Positions 1 through 6,280 of a stretch of 6,915 nucleotides of DNA are shown piece after piece. The stretch is from an uncultured Erysipelotrichaceae bacterium (GTDB lineage: Bacteria; Bacillota_I; Bacilli_A; Acholeplasmatales; Anaeroplasmataceae). The notes beneath the pieces were generated by a model, which worked only from the letters and a program-made list of their open reading frames with translations, was not told the DNA's origin and made no database searches. How positions within the stretch are numbered: the first letter of the stretch is position 1; the number at the start of each line of letters is the position of its first letter. The stretch lies in assembly GCA_902796895.1 (NCBI GenBank), contig CADBQV010000068.1, forward strand, positions 1-6,915, written 5' to 3'. The translations under genes were made by a program, and so were the position numbers.

Positions 1-356
1 ACATCTATTGGTGCCATTTTTAATAAATCTATTGCTGCTTGTCTTGATTCAACCCATGTCATTTGTTTATAATTTGGTATTTCGGTTGTTGATTCACTTA
101 ATACAATATCAGCAACTCTTTTGCCAAATCTTTCCTTTATATCATCATATGTAGCGTCAGTATCTTCAATTACATCATGTAATACTGCTGCTGCCATTAA
201 TTCTTTATCATGTGAAATTGTCTCAACAATTGCCATAGCCTCTAAAGGATGGACGATATATGGAATATCTGTGCCCTTCCTTTTAATTCCTTCATGCATT
301 TTTGTCGCATAAGCTACTGCTTCATCTAGCTTTTTTTGATCAAATGTATTAGTCAT
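1..356 (-). CDS. Stand-alone HD-domain alarmone ((p)ppGpp) hydrolase, SpoT/MESH1-like, C-terminus off the left edge
   Basis: I translated this reading frame by hand; 118 complete codons are visible. The protein matches the HD hydrolase domain of RelA/SpoT enzymes, which removes the 3'-pyrophosphate from (p)ppGpp using Mn2+. Visible motifs are A-T-K-M-H21, R-K-G-T (26-29), P-Y-I-V-H36-P, the signature L-H60-D61, and V-I-E64-D65-T. H36, H60 and D61 align with three metal ligands of human MESH1, and E64-D65 with its catalytic pair. The fourth ligand (usually in an A-D-K-L motif) would lie just beyond residue 119, off the left edge, so completeness cannot be judged. The start ATG (356-354) lies inside the end of the synthetase gene, an 8-nt overlap, preceded by GGTGAT, so translation is probably coupled to it. 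The domain begins at the N-terminus, so this is not the tail of a long Rel. Small alarmone hydrolase is the best call; a related HD_4 phosphohydrolase with another nucleotide substrate is possible. Confidence 0.85.
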   Translation of the reverse strand, partial: MTNTFDQKKLDEAVAYATKMHEGIKRKGTDIPYIVHPLEAMAIVETISHDKELMAAAVLHDVIEDTDATYDDIKERFGKRVADIVLSESTTEIPNYKQMTWVESRQAAIDLLKMAPID

Positions 357-1446
357 CTAAATCATCACCAGCTTTAATCAAACCCATGCTAACACCGATA
401 TTATTAAGTCTCTTAGCTAATCTAAAGTTTGCTTTTCTTTCACCATATATAGTATCTAATAATACTTTAATGATGCTTTCACCAACATTTTTAGATAATA
501 AATATACAATACATAAATGAAGCGGTCCTGTAACACTTGATATTATATCTAAATCCTTATCAGCAAATTGTCTAATTGAAAATTCATATGCTAAATCTGA
601 ATAATTTTTAATGAAATCATCCAAATCCTTTAATGTAGTTAAGCCAAGTGTCTTAAATACCTTTAAGAAATTATTTAGTGATACCTTTTCAATTTCCATA
701 TTTCCAATAGTTGCTATTCTTTGATTTAATTCATCAAAACCACCATTTTCAATAAACGCATTAAATGTATCAACGTTTAATTCAACATCAGTATAATTCT
801 TATTCTTAACTATCTTTTTAACTCTTCTTCTATAATTTTCAATTTCGTTTCTTATTTCATATAATGTAACATCGGCAGTTTCTAAAAGTCCTGCAAGTCT
901 TGTTAATTTTCTTAAATATTCCTTAGGTATTTCAACATCACTTTTATAACCTGTATCATGTTGAATACGGGCAAATATATGCTGTAATACACTTCTTATT
1001 TGAATTTCAAATTTTATATTGTTAATTTCAGGGAATTCAGGATTAAAATATAATTCCTTTGGAATTTTACATATATAATGTAGTGACATATAACCAAATT
1101 GATCGATATTAAACATTTTTCTTTTATCGATTGTATTATCCCAATCTATTTCAAATGTTTTTTCAATTTTAGCGGCAAATTTATCAACCTCATCCATATA
1201 ATAAGTTACTATTCTTGCCCCAAAAATATCAGTAATATCAAATAAGCTATTATATTTATATCCTTTTAATTCAAGCTTTCCATATAATGATTTATATGTT
1301 TTAATTCTTGATTCAATGCTATTAATAATAAGCTTATTATCACCAATAATTTTATCTAATATATCTAATACTACTTCATTAATTTTTTCATATAAGGAAT
1401 AATATTTATTATATTCTTCTAAAATTAATTCACAATTAATATCCAT
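349..1446 (-). CDS. RelA/SpoT-domain alarmone synthetase with an unassigned C-terminal extension
   Basis: This 365-residue protein carries a (p)ppGpp synthetase (RelA_SpoT nucleotidyltransferase) domain at about residues 15-205, which transfers pyrophosphate from ATP to GDP or GTP. Visible motifs are S-R47-I-K49-T-Y-K-S53-L-Y-G-K57 (ATP binding), I-T-D73-I-F-G-A-R78 (Mg2+ site), F-G-Y119-M-S-L-H123 (guanine stacking) and F-E147-I-Q149-I-R151, followed by H156 and H-D-T-G-Y-K168. The residues I would expect for activity are all present. The last motif is of the small-alarmone-synthetase type (RelP/RelQ-like). Those enzymes are about 200-260 residues; here roughly 160 more residues (206-365), probably helical, match nothing I recognise. 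There is no N-terminal HD domain, TGS or ACT domain, so it is not a long Rel. The start is supported by AAGGAG (1454-1459) 7 nt before ATG. It lies 4 nt after the STAS gene and overlaps the hydrolase gene by 8 nt. It could be a housekeeping synthetase or a toxic type (toxSAS); sequence does not decide. Confidence 0.88.
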   Translation of the reverse strand: MDINCELILEEYNKYYSLYEKINEVVLDILDKIIGDNKLIINSIESRIKTYKSLYGKLELKGYKYNSLFDITDIFGARIVTYYMDEVDKFAAKIEKTFEIDWDNTIDKRKMFNIDQFGYMSLHYICKIPKELYFNPEFPEINNIKFEIQIRSVLQHIFARIQHDTGYKSDVEIPKEYLRKLTRLAGLLETADVTLYEIRNEIENYRRRVKKIVKNKNYTDVELNVDTFNAFIENGGFDELNQRIATIGNMEIEKVSLNNFLKVFKTLGLTTLKDLDDFIKNYSDLAYEFSIRQFADKDLDIISSVTGPLHLCIVYLLSKNVGESIIKVLLDTIYGERKANFRLAKRLNNIGVSMGLIKAGDDLDD

Positions 1447-1450
1447 ATAT

Positions 1451-1753
1451 TTACTCCTTAATATCTAAAAATGTAGAAAAGCCTGTCATATCAAATATTT
1501 CCATTACCTCATCCTTAGGATTTAAAATACTAAATTTTCCTTCTTGGCTTGTCATTTGCTTATGAAAAGTTAATATAACTCTTAATCCGGCACTAGAAAT
1601 ATAATCTAAATCCTTTAAATCTAGAATAAATTCTTTGATATTTTGTAATTTATCTACAAATTCTGATTCTAAATCAGGCGCAGTATTAGTATCTAATCTT
1701 CCTTTTATTATAGCCTCTATTTTGTCTCCATTAATTGTTTTTTCTATTGTCAT
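1451..1753 (-). CDS. STAS-domain protein, anti-sigma-factor-antagonist type (SpoIIAA/RsbV-like)
   Basis: At 100 residues this is a single STAS domain and nothing else. It shows the family pattern: an I-x-G-R-L-D-T-N-T-A strand and turn near 16-25, L-D-L-K-D-L-D-Y-I-S-S-A-G-L-R at 44-58, and a C-terminal E-I-F-D-M-T-G-F helix (85-92). Ser54, just before A-G-L-R, aligns with the serine phosphorylated in SpoIIAA and RsbV by their anti-sigma kinases. In that family the unphosphorylated protein binds the kinase and frees a sigma factor. Here no HATPase kinase or sigma factor gene lies beside it; instead it heads an operon with an alarmone synthetase and hydrolase. A role in a partner switch controlling those enzymes is only an inference. 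The start is supported by GGGAG about 10 nt upstream, and the gene has its own promoter at 1796-1824. STAS identification is firm; the partner is unknown. Confidence 0.88.
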   Translation of the reverse strand: MTIEKTINGDKIEAIIKGRLDTNTAPDLESEFVDKLQNIKEFILDLKDLDYISSAGLRVILTFHKQMTSQEGKFSILNPKDEVMEIFDMTGFSTFLDIKE

Positions 1754-1795
1754 AATAATCGAGCTCCCTTTTTATAAAGTGAATTTATCATAAAA

Positions 1796-1824
1796 ATTTT
1801 AACATAAATATAGTATTTTTTCAA
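1796..1824 (-). promoter_or_regulatory. SigA-type promoter of the STAS-synthetase-hydrolase operon
   Basis: On the minus strand a TTGAAA -35 box (1824-1819) and a TAAAAT -10 box (1801-1796) are separated by exactly 17 nt. A TG one base before the -10 makes it an extended -10. Transcription would start near 1789, giving a leader of about 35 nt before the STAS ATG. No second promoter was seen before the two downstream genes, so all three are probably co-transcribed. Confidence 0.75.
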
Positions 1825-1839
1825 TTCATTAGGCTTATA

Positions 1840-1878
1840 AGAAAATATAAACCCAATTATATTTTAAAATAATTGGGT
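1840..1878 (-). terminator. Rho-independent terminator of the sugar ABC ATPase gene
   Basis: A perfect 10-bp inverted repeat, ACCCAATTAT on one arm (1851-1860) and ATAATTGGGT on the other (1869-1878), has an 8-nt A/T loop. Read on the minus strand it lies 9 nt after the ABC stop codon and is followed by a T-rich run (TTTATATTTTCTTAT). It sits only about 27 nt upstream of the -35 box of the next operon, so it separates the two minus-strand transcription units. Confidence 0.8.
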
Positions 1879-1887
1879 CTAATTATA

Positions 1888-3798
1888 TTATTTTGTTTCT
1901 TTATTAGTGTTAACAATTTTTTGTAATCTTCTAGGTTCGCTACCTACTAAGATAATATCAGAATCTTCATCTGTAATTAATGAATCATCTAAGTCTAGAT
2001 TAACTGTAACCATTTGTCCTACTTGATAATCCTTATCAACTACATAAAATTCGATATTATTATATGATACCTTAGCGTATTTATAATCACCATAATCTTT
2101 TACATCTAATACTTTAGCACTAAAATGATATTTACCATCATTATCAGTATTAAATAATATTGATAAATTAGTTTTTAATAGCTTTTTACCTTTTGTATTA
2201 AACATCTTTTGAGCCATATCAAATGGTACATCAAATATATCTTCACCACTTACAAATTGTAAATTAGATTTATTTTCTAATTTAGCAGTTACTGGTAATT
2301 TAGCTAATAAATTGATTCTGTGGGCAACATAATCCTCACCAGAAAATTTCATTGCTGCTATATTGATATCGAAGTTTACTTTACCTTCTAATTCAACATC
2401 TGCAGGTGTCTTTAAGAATACGATACTCTTACCTGATTTAATCCAATATAGATTTTCAGTATCAACTACATCCTTCTTAACAATTTCACCAACATATTTA
2501 CCGCCAAGCTCTACTGCTGAAGTAGGAACGTTAACTGATACATATCCTTCATGAACTTGATTTAATACTGCAGGTGGAAGCTTAATAGTTGTTCCATAAA
2601 TTTCAAGCTCATCACCTTTAATTGATGCATCAGATGAGAATACTGCTGGAATTCTTTGAATTACTGATTCACCAGTTTCAGCATCAAATAATTGAATTCT
2701 TGTTAAATCAAATGCTACTTTTATATTATCTCCAGCGTGAACATCGAAATTAGATAGCATTTTAATTCTTACTTCTGTTGTATTATCAGAAATATTTTTC
2801 TCTCTATTAGGATCTAAATCAGCATATACGATAGTCTCAGAACCAAGTGCCTCAACTACTGATACTTTAGCATCTAAAATATCATAGTTATCAGATTTCA
2901 TTCTTTCATCATATAAATAAATATTTTCTGGTCTAATACCAATACATACCTTCTTACCAGATACAATAACTTGATCTTTAATCTTTGGTAAGAAATCAGG
3001 TAATAATCTTAATTTACCAAATCCAGCATCTAGATAAATGAAATCCTCTTTAACATCATATGTTGCATCATAGAAATTCATTTGTGGAGTTCCAATAAAT
3101 CCGGCAACAAATTTATTTGCAGGATAATTATAAATATTCTTTGGAGTATCTATTTGTTGAACAAATCCACTCTTCATAACTACAATTCTTGAACCCATTG
3201 TCATAGCTTCAACTTGATCATGTGTTACATAAATAAATGTAGTTTGTAATCTTTGATGTAATTTAGTAATTTCACTTCTCATTGATGCACGTAATTTAGC
3301 ATCTAGGTTTGATAATGGTTCATCTAATAAGAATACCTTAGGGTTTCTAACAATAGCTCTACCTAGGGCAACTCTTTGACGTTGACCTCCTGATAATGCT
3401 TTTGGCTTTCTATCTAGGTATTCAGTGATATTTAAGCTTTCTGCAGCCTCTCTTACTCGTCTATCTATTTCATCCTTAGGAACCTTAGAGATTTTTAAGC
3501 TATATGCAATGTTATCATATACAGTCATGTGTGGGTATAGGGCATAACTTTGGAATACCATTGCGATATCTCTATCCTTTGGTGCGTAGTTATTAACAAC
3601 TAAATCACCAATTTTTAGTTCACCTGCAGTAATTTCTTCAAGACCAGCAATCATACGTAATGTAGTTGATTTTCCACAGCCTGATGGACCAACGAAAACG
3701 ATAAATTCCTTATCAGCAATATCCATAGAAAAATCATTAACTGCCTTAAATCCATTATCATAAACCTTATAAATGTGTTTCAAACTCAAACTTGCCAT
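1888..3798 (-). CDS. msmK: Carbohydrate ABC importer ATP-binding protein (MsmK/UgpC/MalK family) with a lengthened C-terminal regulatory region
   Basis: This is the cytoplasmic ATPase that drives sugar uptake through CUT1-type permeases. Numbering from the start chosen here (636 residues): Walker [10 protein letters not shown] 37-45, Q-loop Q83, signature L-S-G-G-Q 135-139, Walker B V-F-L-L-D-E-P 155-161 with catalytic E160, D-loop S-N-L-D, and H-loop H193. A TOBE/MOP domain follows, with R-P-E-N near 289 and V-V-E-A-L-G-S-E-T near 314, ending at L-F-D-x-E-T-G (370-376). The usual family member ends about there (360-380 residues). Here about 260 more residues follow that look like two further divergent copies of the same module. 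The start at 3798 is preferred over the upstream ATG at 3804 because GGAGG (3805-3809) sits 6 nt from it and touches the other. No permease or binding-protein gene is adjacent, as for shared ATPases such as MsmK/MsmX. The exact sugar is unknown; msmK is a family-level name. Confidence 0.92.
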   Translation of the reverse strand: MASLSLKHIYKVYDNGFKAVNDFSMDIADKEFIVFVGPSGCGKSTTLRMIAGLEEITAGELKIGDLVVNNYAPKDRDIAMVFQSYALYPHMTVYDNIAYSLKISKVPKDEIDRRVREAAESLNITEYLDRKPKALSGGQRQRVALGRAIVRNPKVFLLDEPLSNLDAKLRASMRSEITKLHQRLQTTFIYVTHDQVEAMTMGSRIVVMKSGFVQQIDTPKNIYNYPANKFVAGFIGTPQMNFYDATYDVKEDFIYLDAGFGKLRLLPDFLPKIKDQVIVSGKKVCIGIRPENIYLYDERMKSDNYDILDAKVSVVEALGSETIVYADLDPNREKNISDNTTEVRIKMLSNFDVHAGDNIKVAFDLTRIQLFDAETGESVIQRIPAVFSSDASIKGDELEIYGTTIKLPPAVLNQVHEGYVSVNVPTSAVELGGKYVGEIVKKDVVDTENLYWIKSGKSIVFLKTPADVELEGKVNFDINIAAMKFSGEDYVAHRINLLAKLPVTAKLENKSNLQFVSGEDIFDVPFDMAQKMFNTKGKKLLKTNLSILFNTDNDGKYHFSAKVLDVKDYGDYKYAKVSYNNIEFYVVDKDYQVGQMVTVNLDLDDSLITDEDSDIILVGSEPRRLQKIVNTNKETK

Positions 3799-3804
3799 AT
3801 TCAT

Positions 3805-3809
3805 CCTCC
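3805..3809 (-). promoter_or_regulatory. Ribosome binding site that sets the ABC ATPase start
   Basis: GGAGG on the minus strand lies immediately next to the first ATG (3804-3802) and 6 nt before the second (3798-3796). Only the second has workable spacing. The protein then begins [11 protein letters not shown], the usual opening of this family. Confidence 0.75.
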
Positions 3810-3836
3810 AAGTTAAAATTTGCCTCTATCGATATT

Positions 3837-3865
3837 ATTCTATCATTAAAATTTTATTTTGTAAA
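3837..3865 (-). promoter_or_regulatory. SigA-type promoter of the sugar ABC ATPase gene
   Basis: On the minus strand a TTTACA -35 box (3865-3860) and a TAGAAT -10 box (3842-3837) are separated by exactly 17 nt, with a TG one base before the -10 (extended -10). The start point would be near 3830, giving a leader of about 32 nt. The -35 box lies inside the cre-like operator. Confidence 0.75.
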
Positions 3866-3873
3866 CGATTTCC
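3860..3873 (-). promoter_or_regulatory. cre-like operator (CcpA / LacI-family binding site) overlapping the -35 box
   Basis: The minus-strand sequence GGAAATCGTTTACA matches the catabolite-repression consensus TGWAANCGNTNWCA at 13 of 14 positions; only the first base differs. Because it covers the -35 box of the ABC ATPase promoter, bound CcpA or a related LacI-family regulator would be expected to block transcription. The CG-centred core with A/T-rich flanks is typical of LacI-family operators in general, so the regulator could also be a local one. No regulator gene is in this window. Confidence 0.65.
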
Positions 3874-3886
3874 TTAAACGTTTTCG
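3874..3886. promoter_or_regulatory. Second LacI-family-like half-operator upstream of the ABC ATPase promoter
   Basis: A perfect 8-bp palindrome AAACGTTT (3876-3883) within TTAAACGTTTTCG has its CG centre 13 bp from that of the cre-like site. It fits the full cre consensus poorly (three mismatches either way) but shares the same core, suggesting a tandem operator or a secondary site. Support is limited to the motif and its position. Confidence 0.35.
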
Positions 3887-3895
3887 TTTTTTTAT

Positions 3896-3950
3896 TAAAA
3901 AAATAAATAAATCCTCCCATCTATGTAATTTAAATTACATCAGGGAGGAT
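3896..3950 (-). terminator. Rho-independent terminator of the two-gene operon 3955-5176
   Basis: ATCCTCCC (3911-3918) pairs with GGGAGGAT (3943-3950). Inside it, ATGTAATT pairs with AATTACAT (3923-3930 with 3933-3940), with a small internal bulge between the two stems. Read on the minus strand the hairpin begins just after the stop codon of the membrane-protein gene and is followed by TTTATTTATTTTTTT. It ends transcription just before the operator and promoter of the ABC ATPase gene. Confidence 0.85.
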
Positions 3951-3954
3951 ATTA

Positions 3955-4599
3955 TTAATTAATTTCTTCTATTTGTAAATCTTTTAGTATGTTATTATAG
4001 CTATCTTTATGCTCTTCTTTTATATTTTCATAATTTAAGCATTTATAATTATTATTTTCTAATTTAACTAATGCCATATAAAAAACATTTTTAGTTTGAA
4101 TTGTAAAATCAGCAAGCTTATTTAAATTCTTTTCATCTATCTCATTAAATATTTCTATTCCAGTAAATGTCTTACATTCATCTAGCTTTTTATTACTAAC
4201 ATTACTTGAATTATTTTCTTCCTTTGATTCATCAAAATATTTATATGAATCATTTATAATAGATACTTTATATGCTTTTTTATCTTTTATTAATAAATAG
4301 CTTGCACCATAAGATTTATTAGTTTTAATATATTTTAATTCAGTTAATCTTTGATCTAAATCAATATCTTTAGCATTATATTCCATTTCTTTATATTTAA
4401 TAAGTCTTTTAGTACTAAAGCTTCTAAATGCGGCAAGCTGAATTAATATAGTTATTAATATAAATATAACTACTACTATGACTATTAATATCTTAGTTAA
4501 TGGATCATTTGTATGAGGAAGTAAAAATAATAATCCTACAGCTATTAAAAATAATATTAAAATTAACAACCATATAACCTTTATACTTAATTTTTTCAT
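3955..4599 (-). CDS. Unrecognised membrane protein with two N-terminal helices and a soluble C-terminal domain
   Basis: I do not recognise this family. With the start at 4599 the protein has 214 residues. After a basic M-K-K-L-S-I-K come two strongly hydrophobic segments (about 7-28 and 36-57) separated by a short polar P-H-T-N-D-P loop, then a basic stretch (59-70, R-S-F-S-T-K-R-L-I-K-Y-K). By the positive-inside rule both ends are probably cytoplasmic with a short outside hairpin. The remaining ~145 residues form a charged soluble part interrupted by a Glu/Asn/Ser-rich linker (123-138). AGGGAG (4604-4609) lies 4 nt before this ATG. The alternative start at 4620 would put M-M-I-L-G-S-N in front of the basic end and overlap the upstream gene by 20 nt. 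The gene begins one base after the stop of the 191-residue protein gene, so the two are almost certainly co-expressed and may act together. Confidence 0.75.
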   Translation of the reverse strand: MKKLSIKVIWLLILILFLIAVGLLFLLPHTNDPLTKILIVIVVVIFILITILIQLAAFRSFSTKRLIKYKEMEYNAKDIDLDQRLTELKYIKTNKSYGASYLLIKDKKAYKVSIINDSYKYFDESKEENNSSNVSNKKLDECKTFTGIEIFNEIDEKNLNKLADFTIQTKNVFYMALVKLENNNYKCLNYENIKEEHKDSYNNILKDLQIEEIN

Positions 4600-4600
4600 A

Positions 4601-5176
4601 TTACTCCCTAGTATCATCAATAAATGCTAAATCAAAATAAATATCTTCACAGAATTTATCATATAATCTATAAAATTTAGGAACTGGCTTATAAAAATCC
4701 ATATGAACATATTCAGGATTATATATTAATCCTTGTTCAAATACCTGTTTTGTTGAATTACAATATTTTTTACATGAAGCAATTGCCTTATCAGTTAAAT
4801 GCTGAAATAATATAACACAAATATAATTATCAGTCTTTTCAAATGGCAAATCGCCATCTTTTGGATCATGATATGTAAATCCTTCTAATAGTGGTAATAA
4901 ATTATCTAATTTATAATCATCAATATTAAAATCTTCTGCCTCTTCATTTACTAATATATTTATAAATGTAGTATTCTTTTTAAATACTCTTGCGAATATT
5001 TCTATTTTTTCATTATCAAATACTTTTGTTTCATCGGCATATATTAATGCATATCTAAAATTATGAAATGGCTTGCAATCATAGTGTCCTATAACACCTT
5101 CTCTTTCCTTCCATTTCACTTTCTTTGGAAACATTATTTTAAAGACTTCTTTAAAGAACTCTTTTATACCCATCAT
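4601..5176 (-). CDS. Unrecognised probably cytoplasmic protein, first gene of a two-gene operon
   Basis: I cannot assign a family. From the start at 5176 the protein has 191 residues. It opens with an amphipathic, basic segment (M-M-G-I-K-E-F-F-K-E-V-F-K-I-M-F-P-K-K, 1-19) that could lie on the membrane surface, then an alternating strand/helix pattern suggesting an alpha/beta fold. There are five cysteines (34, 120, 135, 139, 176); C135 and C139 are spaced C-x3-C, but no clear metal-site pattern emerges. There is no signal peptide and no true membrane helix. GGTGAT (5181-5186) precedes the ATG pair at 5176 and 5173, so either may be used; the longer form from 5197 lacks a ribosome site. The next gene, a two-helix membrane protein, begins one base downstream, so a membrane-associated partnership is a reasonable guess and no more. 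Confidence 0.75.
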   Translation of the reverse strand: MMGIKEFFKEVFKIMFPKKVKWKEREGVIGHYDCKPFHNFRYALIYADETKVFDNEKIEIFARVFKKNTTFINILVNEEAEDFNIDDYKLDNLLPLLEGFTYHDPKDGDLPFEKTDNYICVILFQHLTDKAIASCKKYCNSTKQVFEQGLIYNPEYVHMDFYKPVPKFYRLYDKFCEDIYFDLAFIDDTRE

Positions 5177-5201
5177 ATAAATCACCAATCCAATCAAGAT
5201 A

Positions 5202-5225
5202 ATTATACTATAAATAATAATTAAT
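5202..5225 (-). promoter_or_regulatory. Probable promoter of the two-gene operon of unknown function
   Basis: A perfect TATAAT -10 box lies at 5207-5202 on the minus strand. The best upstream match is CATACA with an 18-nt spacer, which shares only the last three bases with the -35 consensus. The leader would be about 19 nt and contains GGTGAT. The -10 is convincing; the -35 is weak. Confidence 0.5.
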
Positions 5226-5239
5226 TGTATGTGTTTTTT

Positions 5240-5268
5240 TTATAAATATTTATCTATTATGATATAAT
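5240..5268 (+). promoter_or_regulatory. Extended -10 promoter of the LD-carboxypeptidase gene
   Basis: On the plus strand TGATATAAT (5260-5268) is an extended -10 box with a perfect TATAAT. The -35 position 17 nt upstream reads TTATAA, a poor match, as is common for extended -10 promoters. Transcription would start near 5275, only about 11 nt before the ATG. The transcript would then begin almost at the ribosome site AGGTGAT (5275-5281). Confidence 0.6.
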
Positions 5269-5285
5269 TTATTTAGGTGATATAA

Positions 5286-6278
5286 ATGATTCCAAAATTT
5301 TTAGAAAAAAACGATAAAATATATTTAGTAGCTCCATCATTTGGTTGCGTTATGCCACCATATGATATTAGATTAAATAAAGCTATAGATAATTTAAAAA
5401 ATATGGGATTTAATCTAATATTAGGTCCTAACATTTTTAAAGGCGAAGGATTAATATCTTCTAATTCTCCAAGGTTAAGAGCTAAAGAAATAATGGACGC
5501 TTTTAAATCTGATGCGACTGCAGTAATATCTGTTGGTGGTGGAGAATTAATGTGTGAAATATTAGAATATATAGATTTTAATATAATAAAAGAAAACCCA
5601 AAATGGTTTATGGGTTTTTCTGATAATACTAATTTAGTATATACAATTACTATTAATACTGATATAGAAACTATATATGGTATTAATGCCCCTAATTTTT
5701 TCCATGAAAAATTAGAATATGATTCACTTGATTCATTAAGAATGCTTATGGGTGAAAAAAACTTTATGGGTTATAAAAAATGGACATTAAACTCATCTAA
5801 TAAGCCACTATATGATTATACATTTGATAAAAAAACTAGAATGCTTAATTATAATTTTAAATCATATAAAGGTAGAATCATTGGTGGATGCCTAGATTGC
5901 TTAATCAATTTATGTGGAACAAAGGTTGATAAAACTAAAGAATATATTAACAGACATAAAGATGAAGGCATAATATTCTTTTTTGAAGCATGTGATTTAA
6001 ATTCAGTTTCATTAATTAGAGCGATTAATCAATTAAAGCTTGCAGGATGGTTTATTGATGTGGATGCATTTATAGTAGGTAGAAGCTTAAATTATTTTGA
6101 TAAATCATTTAATATAACAATGAATGAAGCATATTATTATGCCCTAAAGGATTTAAATAAGCCAATGCTTTTAAATTGTGATTTAGGACATTTAGGTCCT
6201 TCACTTCCTATTAGATGTGGTGCCTTAGCTACTGTTGAATATAAAAATAATAATTTATATATAACATATGAAGAATAA
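5286..6278 (+). CDS. LD-carboxypeptidase, peptidase family S66 (LdcA/MccF-like)
   Basis: Family S66 serine peptidases cut the bond between an L- and a D-amino acid, classically releasing D-Ala from the murein tetrapeptide in the cytoplasm during wall recycling. The MccF branch instead inactivates microcin C-type peptide-nucleotides. At 330 residues it is of normal full length. The expected catalytic triad is visible: nucleophile Ser112 in M-G-F-S-D-N-T, Glu234 in F-F-F-E-A-C-D, and His302 in D-L-G-H-L-G-P. Also typical are the N-terminal K-I-Y-L-V-A-P-S strand, S-V-G-G-G-E-L (82-88), and the closing L-P-I-R-C-G-A-L-A-T-V. There is no signal peptide, so it acts in the cytoplasm. AGGTGAT just upstream supports the start. 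It is a single-gene unit, divergent from the unknown operon and convergent with mnmE. Murein recycling is more likely than microcin immunity, because no such cluster is seen nearby, but the sequence alone does not settle it. Confidence 0.9.
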   Translation: MIPKFLEKNDKIYLVAPSFGCVMPPYDIRLNKAIDNLKNMGFNLILGPNIFKGEGLISSNSPRLRAKEIMDAFKSDATAVISVGGGELMCEILEYIDFNIIKENPKWFMGFSDNTNLVYTITINTDIETIYGINAPNFFHEKLEYDSLDSLRMLMGEKNFMGYKKWTLNSSNKPLYDYTFDKKTRMLNYNFKSYKGRIIGGCLDCLINLCGTKVDKTKEYINRHKDEGIIFFFEACDLNSVSLIRAINQLKLAGWFIDVDAFIVGRSLNYFDKSFNITMNEAYYYALKDLNKPMLLNCDLGHLGPSLPIRCGALATVEYKNNNLYITYEE

Positions 6279-6280
6279 AT

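Noticed and set aside
121..312. 63-codon plus-strand open frame
   Set aside because: It lies entirely antisense within the HD hydrolase gene, whose motifs are conserved; no ribosome site or family resemblance supports it.
2363..2554. 63-codon plus-strand open frame
   Set aside because: It is antisense inside the ABC ATPase C-terminal region, with no ribosome site or recognisable product.
3799..3804. ATG at 3804 as start of the ABC ATPase
   Set aside because: The GGAGG site directly abuts it, leaving no spacing; the ATG at 3798 has 6-nt spacing and gives the family-typical N-terminus.
3955..5176. Possible homology between the soluble parts of the two unknown proteins (both have a hydrophobic strand ending in L-V after an F)
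   Set aside because: The resemblance covers only a few residues and would arise easily by chance; not enough to call a duplication.
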